Below, piece by piece: positions 1 to 9,400 of a stretch of DNA of 64,000 bases. The stretch comes from DYJK01 sp040755055. Lineage in GTDB: Bacteria > Bacteroidota > Ignavibacteria > Ignavibacteriales > Melioribacteraceae. The notes under the pieces are model-generated. The model ran no database searches and was not told the DNA's origin. It saw nothing but the letters and a program-made list of their open reading frames with translations. The number at the start of each line of letters is the position of its first letter. The stretch's first letter is position 1. The stretch spans positions 1 to 64,000 of the forward strand of contig JBFMBS010000007.1 in assembly GCA_040755055.1 (NCBI GenBank), given 5' to 3'. The position numbers were made by a program, and so were the translations under genes.

Positions 1-125
1 TGGGTAAACAAATCCATATTATTCACTTTATTGCTTCGCATTTCATTCTCTTTTTTTGTTTACTCTTTTACAACACTGTCCTTTATAAAGTTTTTAAATC
101 CTCTATAATTTTTCAGAGGTTTCTA

Positions 126-788
126 TTATTTGAATCGTTTACTGAATACAAAAATTATAACAATGATTAATACAAAAAGTGCACAATAATATATAAAAGT
201 AGGTGTTTCCTTTAATTTAAATGGACGGTATGAAGCAGCTATAAATTTACCGGTACCAATCTCATCCAAAGTATATTTCCAAGTGAGTTTGTTCCTGGAT
301 ACCTCGGTTGCGTTATGGCTTAGAATTTCTCCCGGCAAATAATAAATATAAGTGAGTGAAAAATCTTTGCTCTCTATACCAAAGCCGGTAGCAATCGGCT
401 GAATAAACTGTGAGAATATTTTTGTATTCTTTTCTCCTTCTTTAATTGACAGCTCGGAACCCCTGAATGCTTTTGTAGTATTGAGCGAATCTAAACTTTG
501 AAATTCCAGATCAACTTTTGCATGAATAGTGCTGTCGTTGTAATCGCGGTAAACTTCAACGTTTTTTATTGAGCTGTATTCCGAGGCGAATTCTTTATAA
601 ACCGAATCTTGTACAAAAATCCCGAGTTCCTCTACAATCAAAGAATCTTTAGGAGAATCCCATTTCATCCAGTAATGGATGAACATTGTACCGGAATTAT
701 CGGTTTTGATAGTTGTTACTTGTGTATAATCTAAACAACCGGTTATGAATAATAATAGGAATGAAATGTTACTAAATCTTTTCAGCAT
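126..788 (-). CDS. Putative lipoprotein with C-terminal membrane anchor, function unknown
   Basis: 220 residues. The N-terminus is a lipoprotein signal (MLKRF, then a hydrophobic stretch ending in FITGC), so Cys18 should be lipidated. The body is beta-rich without a family I recognise. The C-terminus has a second hydrophobic segment (about residues 197-215) followed by SKRFK, a stop-transfer pattern, which suggests both a lipid anchor and a membrane helix. It is divergent from fmdB on its right (97 bp between starts). The function cannot be given from sequence. The reading frame and signal are clear. Confidence 0.75.
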   Translation of the reverse strand: MLKRFSNISFLLLFITGCLDYTQVTTIKTDNSGTMFIHYWMKWDSPKDSLIVEELGIFVQDSVYKEFASEYSSIKNVEVYRDYNDSTIHAKVDLEFQSLDSLNTTKAFRGSELSIKEGEKNTKIFSQFIQPIATGFGIESKDFSLTYIYYLPGEILSHNATEVSRNKLTWKYTLDEIGTGKFIAASYRPFKLKETPTFIYYCALFVLIIVIIFVFSKRFK

Positions 789-885
789 ATTTTCATATTT
801 TTACAATGTTAATATGCAAAAAAATAGTTTAACAAAATAGAATTTTGAGTTTTATAACAATTGTATTTTTTCTAAAGGATTATTT

Positions 886-1146
886 ATGCCTACTTATGAA
901 TATAAATGTATTGAATGCGGATATTTATTCGAAGAGTTTCAACGCATAACGGAAGAACCATTAAAAATATGCCCTAAATGTAACGGAAGTTTGAAAAGAT
1001 TAATTGGTGCCGGTGCCGGACCAATTTTCAAAGGGAGCGGATTTTATCATACTGATTATAAATTGAAATCCGCCGCACAAGGATCGCAAATTTCTTCTAC
1101 TAAAAGTGAAAGTAAACCAGGAACGGCTAAATCTGATAAAAAGTAA
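886..1146 (+). CDS. FmdB/CxxC_CxxC_SSSS-type zinc ribbon protein
   Basis: 86 residues. It starts MPTYEYKC and has the two Cys pairs of the FmdB regulatory-protein family: CIECG near residue 8 and CPKCNG near residue 29, which should bind one zinc. A Gly/Ala-rich linker and a Ser/Lys-rich disordered tail follow, as is usual in the family. Members are small cytoplasmic proteins of uncertain role; the name comes from a presumed regulator of formamidase genes. An AAAGGA ribosome site lies before the ATG. The gene converges on the long leftward operon, and the hairpin at 1148-1164 sits between them. Confidence 0.85.
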   Translation: MPTYEYKCIECGYLFEEFQRITEEPLKICPKCNGSLKRLIGAGAGPIFKGSGFYHTDYKLKSAAQGSQISSTKSESKPGTAKSDKK

Positions 1147-1147
1147 A

Positions 1148-1164
1148 CCCCGATATTATCGGGG
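1148..1164. terminator. Hairpin terminator between fmdB and the long leftward operon
   Basis: CCCCGAT / ATCGGGG stem of 7 bp with a 3-nt loop, 1 bp after the fmdB stop and 12 bp after the stop of the leftward gene. On the minus strand a T-rich run follows, so it probably ends the 14-gene operon and may work in both directions. Confidence 0.7.
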
Positions 1165-1176
1165 TTGATGAGTAAA

Positions 1177-4100
1177 TTAAAAATCTAAACCGATTGATAA
1201 ATAATACCTCGGTTTGGAAAATTTGTCGATATTATATTTCCAGGCAACATCAAGACGCCATAAGAACAACAAGTAAACTCTTAATCCTACACCCGTTCCA
1301 ATCAACAAATCCTTAGTCACAGTGTTATCAAACTCATCTTTTGCAAAGAATTGTAATTTCTTAGAATCATCCCACGCAGAACCGGCATCGATAAAAACTG
1401 TCCCCAATATATTTTGGAAGAATAACGGCAACGGGCCGGTAAGCAAATATCTTATTAACGGCATTCTCAATTCTAAATTCAACAAAGAATATTTAGAACC
1501 AATTTTTTCAGCATAATCATAACCTCTTAGCGGCAGAGCCGGAGTTAAGAAAGCAAAATCAGAAGCATCTTCAACCGGAATATTATTCGTTGCAAAATTT
1601 CTGTTTATCCAGTTGTCGGTTCCGCCTACAAAAAATCTTTGCGGATTAGCGCCGCCTGAGTAACCGCCTGAAAGTCTAACAACGAATGCATTATCAAACC
1701 AGAAGCGCATATAAGTTCTGTAATCCCATACAAACGAGAAAAAGCTTTGTTTAGAATTACCGATGCCGGGATTACCAAATGCGGATAATCTGTAGCGTGT
1801 CCCTTCAATTGGCGATGTATAGCCCCATAACACGTTATCATGAACAAAACCTACAGCCGGTACAATGTAAGTTGCTTTATCCGAAGGAACAGAAATGTTA
1901 TCGAGATTTTCAGCAGTAACGCTCATGTAACTTAATGAACCATCAATTCTATAAAAACGGCTTATAGGATAACTTAATGAAGCAACGGCACCAAAATTTC
2001 TAAAGCGATATAGTTCGGATCCGTAATATCCATTTCTGTATAAAAATCTTGCCATATGAAATGCTTCGAATCCAATGTCTAATCTGTTTTCTAAATAGTA
2101 ATATGCTAAACCATAGTCGCTATTTTTGATATCGACTTGCAGACTTGTAATACCTATTAAACGATGGTTGCCGAGAACGTCGCTGAATGATAGTACTGTT
2201 GTTCCCAATAATCCGTATAGTGTGCTGTAACCGGCATTAGCATAAATCAAATCCGGCGAGAAATTTATTTTATACCGGTTAACCAAAAAATTTCCGTTAG
2301 TATCTAATTTCTCGCTGAATAACTGATTCCGTTTTTCAATTCTAGTGCTGTCGCTTTCTGCATTAGTTGCACCAAAAACATAACGGCTGTAATCTGCCTG
2401 GGAAGAATCAGGTTTTTCTTCTTCATCGGATACATATTGACCGGTAAAAATTATTCTGTTATGCCCGGTTGAATCGGCGGCAGCTTCTTCAGTCTCAGCT
2501 ACAGTGATTGTATCGACTATTTGTTTAGGTGTATCATCGAAGAATAATTTCGGTTCTTCACGGGAATTAGTTATCAAACTCGACATATAATTTGTGGGCA
2601 CAAGCGAATCTGATTTGACAGTTGCTTCAAACGGATTGTTCAGCATGAAAATATTATAACCCATATCATAAAGTGCTGAGAACACCATCTTTTTACCGTC
2701 ATATGAAACTGAAAGCTGCGTAAGGTCGCTGATTGAATTTGTTAATGGTACAGATTTCAAAGATTCAATTGTTTTACCTTCTTTGGCAAGAATAGATTTT
2801 CTATAAATGTTGTTAATCCCATTCATGTCGGAAATGAATACGATCTCGTTCCCGGCCGGTGATATTGCAGTTGCCCTCTCGTCGCTCAAAGGAAAGTTTG
2901 TTACTCTTTCTACATCTCTTGTATCGTTATCAATTAAGTAGAGATCCAAATGAGTGTACTTATGTGAAGACATCATAAAATCAGTACCGAGTTTATTATC
3001 GGTAAGATAATCACCGCGATCGGATGAGAAGAGAATCCTCTTGCCATCAGGAGTCCACACCGGGTCAAAATCACTGAAGATATCATTAGTGATATTATCT
3101 AAAGATTCTGTTTCGAAATTGTAAACGTAAATATCCGATTGGTTGGATTTATGAGCATTGAATGCGATTTTTTCACCATCACGCGACCAGTTAACGGATT
3201 CTACGCCTAAAAACTGGAAAGGGAGTTCGTAACTATCTTCCGTCTCAGTATCAATAATTGTAATAACATCAAATCCGCCGCTTTTAGAAGAGAGGGCAAT
3301 TTTTTTGTTATCGGGCGACCATGTGAGTGACGGATGGAGTAAATTCAATTCCTCAAAATCAAAAGTCTTTCCGCTTTCAATAACTTTCTTTAAGATTTTC
3401 CCATCGTTGGCATCCATTACATAGACATCTAAGTAAATATCTCTGTCGGATATGAATGCAATTTTATCACCTTGCGGAGAAATTGCCGGGCTCATATTAT
3501 AAAACCCGATCGTTTTTTTGTTGTTGGTTAAACGCTTTGCAAACTCATCGGGATCTTCTCTCGTTGCTATATCCGGCCAATATTCTTTCTTTAAACTTTT
3601 TTTCCATCTTTCACTTAATTGTTCTAAATCTATACCGATAGCAGATTTTAAAGCAGCTTCAAAAGAACCATGTGCTTGAATTTTATTTATCAATTCACCG
3701 ATCTTTTGTCTTCCGTAAGTATCTGAAATGTATTTGAATACAGACTGGCCGCCTCTGTAACCCAGATAACCTGATAGTTGATTTATGTCCGGTAAAGATT
3801 CGCTGATAATTGCATTTCTAATAAACATATCTGTGTTGGTTTCCCAACCTTGCGAAAGATATTCGGCGCTCCCTTCCATAAACCAGTGGGGAAGTTGTAA
3901 TGTTATTCCTCTCGATATTACATTTTGGATCGAGCCGCCGTAATACATGTCTTGCATTACTGCGTGGACAAGCTCGTGGTAAATTACATGCTTAAATTTC
4001 TGGAACGAACCTTCGAATGGAAAAACGACACGATTCTTAAATGGTTCGGTAAATCCACCTACACCCTGACCGGTATATTCATCTGTAACGTTTGTTTCCT

Positions 4101-4371
4101 GGAAGTCATTGTGTGAATTATAAACAATAAGAGTTATGCGGTTATTTATCTGGTAATTCATATCCTTGTGCAAGTTGGAAAGAGCATCTTCTGCAACGGA
4201 AGCAGTAAACTCTGCGATCCTCTCGCCTCCGTTCGGGAAGAAAATGTCAAAATGCTTGGTCTGAATGAAAAACCATTCGTAGTTTTTATATTGTACCTTA
4301 TTCTGGCCAAACTGGGCGAAAGAGGTAATAGTCGAAATGATAAATAAAATAATAAAAATAAACTTTTTCAT
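1177..4371 (-). CDS. Zinc peptidase (MA-like) / TolB-type propeller / BamA-like barrel fusion protein
   Basis: 1064 residues with a signal peptide (1-20, cut after SFAQ). Residues 25-260 look like a gluzincin (peptidase MA family): HELVH at 132-136 and a downstream WFMEGSAEY (Glu166 or Glu170 as the third ligand). Residues about 290-620 hold WD40-like/TolB repeats (patterns such as SPDNKKIALSS, TPDGKRILFSSDRG). The last 370 residues are beta-rich, end in an aromatic residue (GLDF) and resemble the surface-antigen/BamA barrel (FFVGGTDNW, LPLRGYDY). I infer an outer-membrane protein with a periplasmic propeller and protease. It is the last gene of the outer-membrane operon, 20 bp after rnr. Annotations based only on the propeller would call it a Tol transporter, which would mislead. 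Confidence 0.8.
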   Translation of the reverse strand: MKKFIFIILFIISTITSFAQFGQNKVQYKNYEWFFIQTKHFDIFFPNGGERIAEFTASVAEDALSNLHKDMNYQINNRITLIVYNSHNDFQETNVTDEYTGQGVGGFTEPFKNRVVFPFEGSFQKFKHVIYHELVHAVMQDMYYGGSIQNVISRGITLQLPHWFMEGSAEYLSQGWETNTDMFIRNAIISESLPDINQLSGYLGYRGGQSVFKYISDTYGRQKIGELINKIQAHGSFEAALKSAIGIDLEQLSERWKKSLKKEYWPDIATREDPDEFAKRLTNNKKTIGFYNMSPAISPQGDKIAFISDRDIYLDVYVMDANDGKILKKVIESGKTFDFEELNLLHPSLTWSPDNKKIALSSKSGGFDVITIIDTETEDSYELPFQFLGVESVNWSRDGEKIAFNAHKSNQSDIYVYNFETESLDNITNDIFSDFDPVWTPDGKRILFSSDRGDYLTDNKLGTDFMMSSHKYTHLDLYLIDNDTRDVERVTNFPLSDERATAISPAGNEIVFISDMNGINNIYRKSILAKEGKTIESLKSVPLTNSISDLTQLSVSYDGKKMVFSALYDMGYNIFMLNNPFEATVKSDSLVPTNYMSSLITNSREEPKLFFDDTPKQIVDTITVAETEEAAADSTGHNRIIFTGQYVSDEEEKPDSSQADYSRYVFGATNAESDSTRIEKRNQLFSEKLDTNGNFLVNRYKINFSPDLIYANAGYSTLYGLLGTTVLSFSDVLGNHRLIGITSLQVDIKNSDYGLAYYYLENRLDIGFEAFHMARFLYRNGYYGSELYRFRNFGAVASLSYPISRFYRIDGSLSYMSVTAENLDNISVPSDKATYIVPAVGFVHDNVLWGYTSPIEGTRYRLSAFGNPGIGNSKQSFFSFVWDYRTYMRFWFDNAFVVRLSGGYSGGANPQRFFVGGTDNWINRNFATNNIPVEDASDFAFLTPALPLRGYDYAEKIGSKYSLLNLELRMPLIRYLLTGPLPLFFQNILGTVFIDAGSAWDDSKKLQFFAKDEFDNTVTKDLLIGTGVGLRVYLLFLWRLDVAWKYNIDKFSKPRYYLSIGLDF

Positions 4372-4391
4372 ATAACACCATCCTTTTGAAA

Positions 4392-6497
4392 CTAATAGTT
4401 ATCAAGCAACGTAAAATCTATTTCTCGTTTCTCTTCATTTACACCAACAAGACGAACATTAACTTTATCACCCAATCTGATTCTTCTGCCGCTTCTCTTA
4501 CCGGTTATTGAATAATTTTTTTCATCATAAATATAATAGTCATCATCAAGATCACGTAGTCTTATCATACCTTCCGCTAAGGTATGGCTCAGCTCGATGA
4601 ATATTCCAAAATTTGTTAATCCAGAAACAACTCCGTGAAATTCACAACCTACCTTACCTTTTAAATACTCAATTTGTTTCAATTTAACGGAAAGCCGCTC
4701 GGCATTTATAGCATTCCTTTCTTGCACAGACGAATGATTGCAAATTTCTTCCAAATCTTCTATGGATAAATTTTTCTCTACTTTCTTGTTTGTTAAATTG
4801 AACAGAAGTCTGTGAACTATCAAATCAGGAAACCTACGGATTGGCGATGTAAAATGAGTGTAATCCTTGAAACCAAGTCCGTAGTGTCCGATATTATTTG
4901 TTGAGTAAACGGCTTTTGCCATAGACCTGATTGCAATCTCATTAACTACTGCTTCTTCTTCAGTCCCTTCAACGCTTTCTAAAATCTGCTGAAATTGTTT
5001 TGATTTATTTGCCGAGTTCGGGTCGAATGAATATCCCAGTGATTTAACGAACCGTGCAAATTCCGTAACTTTTTCTTTCTCCGGGATATCGTGTATTCTA
5101 TAAACAAAGGGAAGAATCCCATTATTTTTTTTCGGACTGAATTCTTGTGCAACAATTTGATTAGCCATGAGCATCATTTCTTCTATTAAATTATTGCTCT
5201 CCCTTACTTCTTTTATTTTGATATCAATAGGTTTGCCGGATTTATCTAACTTAAAGACAACCTCTGGAGTGTAGAAGTTTATGCTCCCCTTTTTAGTTCT
5301 TTTGGATTTTAATTTTTTGGCTATCTCGTTTAATACTGAAATTTTATCGAAAAATTCTCCCTCACCTTTATCAAGTATTTGCTGAACTTCATCATAAGTA
5401 AATCTTCTTTTGCTGTTGATGATACTTTTTTTAATCTCGTGCGATACAATCCTTCCGGTAGGAGTTAATTCTGCTATAACTGAGAATGTTAATCTATCTT
5501 TGTGTGGTACAAGCGAGCAAATCGAGTTAGAAAGTTTTTCCGGCAGCATTGGTATAACCTTGCCGACAAGGTAAACACTAGTTGCCCTATTTAAAGCTTC
5601 TTTGTAGATTGCACTGCCCTCACTCACATAATGGCTAACGTCTGCAATATGAACGCCGACCGAATAGTTACCGTTTTCCAATTCGTCGATTGAAACCGCA
5701 TCATCAAAATCTTTTGCATCGTCGGGATCAATTGTAAAAATAATTTTGTCGCGTAGATCGAGACGTTTTGAAATTTCATTTTCCGGTATTATCTCAGAAA
5801 ATTTTTCTGCCTGATGAAGAACTTCCTTCGAGAACTTGTACGGTATCTTTAAATCCCTTGCGATAGAAGCTATCTCTGCATCATAGGTGCCGGATTTACC
5901 AAGAATTTCTATAATTCTTCCTTCAGGGTTTAGATCGGGGGATGCCCACTCAATATCACCAATAACAACTTTATCGCCAACTTTTGACTGCGCCAATTTT
6001 TCTTTAGCTACGTAAATATCACGGTGGATTTTCTTATCGTCAGGAATTACAAAATAAAACGAATTGCTTTTTTGAAGTGTACCTACAATCTCTGTATGAG
6101 CCCGTTCCAAAATATTAATTACTTGTCCTTCAAGACTTTTACCGCTTTTCTTTGATAACAGTTTTACCTCAACTGTATCACCATCGAATGTAGTGGAAAG
6201 ATTTTTACCGGCTACAAAGACGTCTGTTTTATAATCACCACTTTTTAATAACACAAACCCGTAATTGCCTTCATTGATAATTTGAACAACACCGATCAGC
6301 TTATCGGAAGATATTTTACCAAGCGAGTATCGTTTACCTTGTTTCTCTAAATATCCTTCTTCGGTTAATTTGTGTAGAGTATGCTTTAATTCGGCGTAGG
6401 CATATTCTTCCTGGATGTCAAAATGTTTCGCTACTTCTTTTGATTTAACTTTTTGTGTAGGACGATTCTTAAAAAATGCTTTGATTTCTTTTTTCAT
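4392..6497 (-). CDS. rnr: Ribonuclease R
   Basis: 701 residues, a 3'-to-5' exoribonuclease that degrades structured RNA in the cytoplasm. Order: winged-helix RNA-binding N-terminus (about 1-65), cold-shock-like OB domains, RNB catalytic domain with IDPDDAKDFDDAVSI (the metal-binding Asp cluster) and HYTHFTSPIRRFPDL, then a C-terminal S1 domain (about 618-700). The length is slightly below the 750-810 usual in proteobacteria because the basic tail is missing. The start overlaps the TamB-like stop by 1 nt (TAATG), so translation is probably coupled. Confidence 0.95.
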   Translation of the reverse strand: MKKEIKAFFKNRPTQKVKSKEVAKHFDIQEEYAYAELKHTLHKLTEEGYLEKQGKRYSLGKISSDKLIGVVQIINEGNYGFVLLKSGDYKTDVFVAGKNLSTTFDGDTVEVKLLSKKSGKSLEGQVINILERAHTEIVGTLQKSNSFYFVIPDDKKIHRDIYVAKEKLAQSKVGDKVVIGDIEWASPDLNPEGRIIEILGKSGTYDAEIASIARDLKIPYKFSKEVLHQAEKFSEIIPENEISKRLDLRDKIIFTIDPDDAKDFDDAVSIDELENGNYSVGVHIADVSHYVSEGSAIYKEALNRATSVYLVGKVIPMLPEKLSNSICSLVPHKDRLTFSVIAELTPTGRIVSHEIKKSIINSKRRFTYDEVQQILDKGEGEFFDKISVLNEIAKKLKSKRTKKGSINFYTPEVVFKLDKSGKPIDIKIKEVRESNNLIEEMMLMANQIVAQEFSPKKNNGILPFVYRIHDIPEKEKVTEFARFVKSLGYSFDPNSANKSKQFQQILESVEGTEEEAVVNEIAIRSMAKAVYSTNNIGHYGLGFKDYTHFTSPIRRFPDLIVHRLLFNLTNKKVEKNLSIEDLEEICNHSSVQERNAINAERLSVKLKQIEYLKGKVGCEFHGVVSGLTNFGIFIELSHTLAEGMIRLRDLDDDYYIYDEKNYSITGKRSGRRIRLGDKVNVRLVGVNEEKREIDFTLLDNY

Positions 6498-9400
6498 TAG
6501 AACTCGAATCTATACTTTAATGCAATTTCGTTTATCTTTTCGTCAAGTCCAAAAGTTTGCACGATAGGATCTTTTCTTTCAACACGTATTAAGAAGCGCG
6601 GATCAAACAAATATTCCACTTTGATGTTAGCTTTATTTAAATTTTGAAACAACTCAGTAGTCCCACCGAAACTGTAACGTAAATTTTGAATCCGTCCCGA
6701 CAGACTGAATTTTGTATAATCCCCGGTTTGGCTTATCTGGATATTATTTATTAAATCACCAACCGCCGAATTAACAAAATTTGTTAGTACTGAACCGAGA
6801 AATGATGTGGCAGTATTACCGATTGCATTTGTCTGCCCGGCAACTTGCGCACGATCCTGGGCAGTAAGATCATCTTTAAATTTCCCGATTAAAATAAAAG
6901 AGAAGGCATCGGCATAATCGTAGGAAGTTTCTCTTACATTGTTTTGTATATCCCTAGAGCCGACATATACACCTATACTTTCGGGGTTGCTTGCGAGATT
7001 TCTTCCAAGATCATTTAACAATCCCCTAATTTTTATTTTGACCGCAACTTCTTGAGGCAAAGCACTAACATCTCGCGGATTAATATAATCACTTGTATAA
7101 GTAGCAATTATATCAAGATAAGGATTTGTTACATCACTCTCGAAACGCAGCAGTCCTTCAGCGTCAAACGTTTTGAAAAATTCTAATTTAGAACCGGGCA
7201 TCAAGGTAAATGCTCCTTGCGCACGTGTAGCTCCGCCCATAGTTACATATCTTAATTCACCGCGCATTTCTACTAATAGACGCTGGTTTACTGCTTGTGA
7301 TAGAATAAAAGTCATTCTCGCGGAATTCTCAACTTCAACACCTACTTCGTAATCAATATTTAAATTTGGTTCCTCGTCGTTTTCAACTTTATTATTCTTT
7401 CCTGACGATAGAACTTCCTGGAATTTGATCAACTCTTTATCGATCTTGGTAGAATCAACAACATATATAAAATTAAAATCGCTGTTTGATTGTGCAGCTT
7501 GCTCGGTTGTCTTTAAAGTAAGATTTGTCTCCTTGAGCAAAATATTGCTCTTAAAGAAAAGTCGGTTGTTTTTCATTGTCAGCAGAGCATCTGATTCGGT
7601 GCCTATACGGAGATCGCCGTAGAACAAGGGACTTGTAGCACGCGATTGCTCTCCAAGAACAGCAAGATCACCGGCAAATCTAATTGAGAGATCATCGATT
7701 TTGAAACCGTCGAAAACTGCCGAGCCAACTCCTTTAATTTGTCCCGGGTATTTAGTGCCGCCGGAATTTGCAAGTTCAAAATTATTAATCAGCAATCCTT
7801 TCTGATCGAATTTCATATCCACACTGAATTCGTATGGCATGTTTGTATTTTCAACTACAAAATACCCGTCTATTAAACGCATGAATCCCGAATATTGCAA
7901 CGCATCTATTTTTCCGGAAATGATTAAATTGGCAAGTAAGTTGCCGCTTTGATTTTTTACAAATGGAAGAAGATTGCCGAGAGAACGGATATTAAAATTA
8001 TCCGAATAGAGTCTAAGGTTTATTTCTTCCGAATCAAGAAATCTGTTTTTTACTGTTGTAAAACTAAGGTCAACCGGTATTGTACCCGAAAAAGTAAGTA
8101 GTGGCCTATCAATGTTATATGTTGAATCCAAAAATTTAATATCGGTCGAGACTTTTTTATCCGAGTAGAGTATCGAACCGGTAAGTTTACCGAGATTGAA
8201 TTTTTTGTAAGCGAGATTATCAATATTTATAGTTGTATTGATAATCGGGTCTTCAAAATCACCGTTTATTCTTGCACGCAATTTGCCGTTAGCAATTAAA
8301 TTTGGGTCGTCTTTATTGATAAAATATTTGCTTAAAATATTTCCGGAAATTTTGCCAAGTTCAAAATTAAGTTTCTGTTCGCCGCTGCTTTCGATAGTAC
8401 CGCTCAAACTTGCATAAGTTGTATCGTGGTACAGAGAACAATCTGCAATATTGAAACGGTACGGATTGAAGAATATACTTACCGGCTTTTTATTCGACCA
8501 CACGAGCCCATCGTAATTAATATTAATCTTATCAATATTAATCTGCTGTTCAATCGGGGTCATCAATAACGTTCCCTCTGCCTCTGCAGCTAAATAATCT
8601 TCGTATGATGCCGATACATTGAAAAATAATTTGCTCTGGTTGAAGACTATATCGGCTTTTATATTTTTAATATTACCGGTAGTGTAGAATCTTTTCCCGG
8701 TCAAAGATGCAGTGCCGAAAATATTATCGAATGAGACGTACCGGTTATCCCTTGTAAAATTAAGGTCGGTAATAACATCCGATATATAAACTGTTGATTC
8801 TTTATCAACAAGTATGAAATACTTTAAATTAATTTCTGAATTGACTGTAAAGTTAGGTGTCTGGTTAATTATTTTTCCGTTGCCGGAACCAATTACATCA
8901 AGCCTTTCAAGACCGGCAACCGCGGCTATCAAAGAGAAATCTTTGAAATTGAAATTGTAATTAAATTCAATCCCTTTGTTTACAATATCAGGGATTTCCT
9001 GGTTTAATGATCTTTGTTCACTTGATTGATTAACGACTGATAGAGGGTTTAATTCATTAAGCTTGGCAGAAATTGCATCTGTAATAGTTTGTCCTTCGTA
9101 AGCAACTAGTTTTACCGCATCATTCAGTGAAAAATTGCCATCAATGTTAAAATCTACAAAATCGGATTTTAAGTTGATCGCTCTAAAATTTTGTTCCTTC
9201 TTAAAATCGATATCAACATTTGAATAATCTATGCGTGTATCCAAGTATGATGAAGAATCGATTCCGAAGGAAAATGTACCGACAATATTATCCAAATCAA
9301 TATGTCGTCCCTCGGCGCTAAAGTAAAAATTAAGATCACTTTTGTTCTCTTCATCTTTAGATATCGTAGAGACATCCAAATGCTGGATACTGCCAACCAA

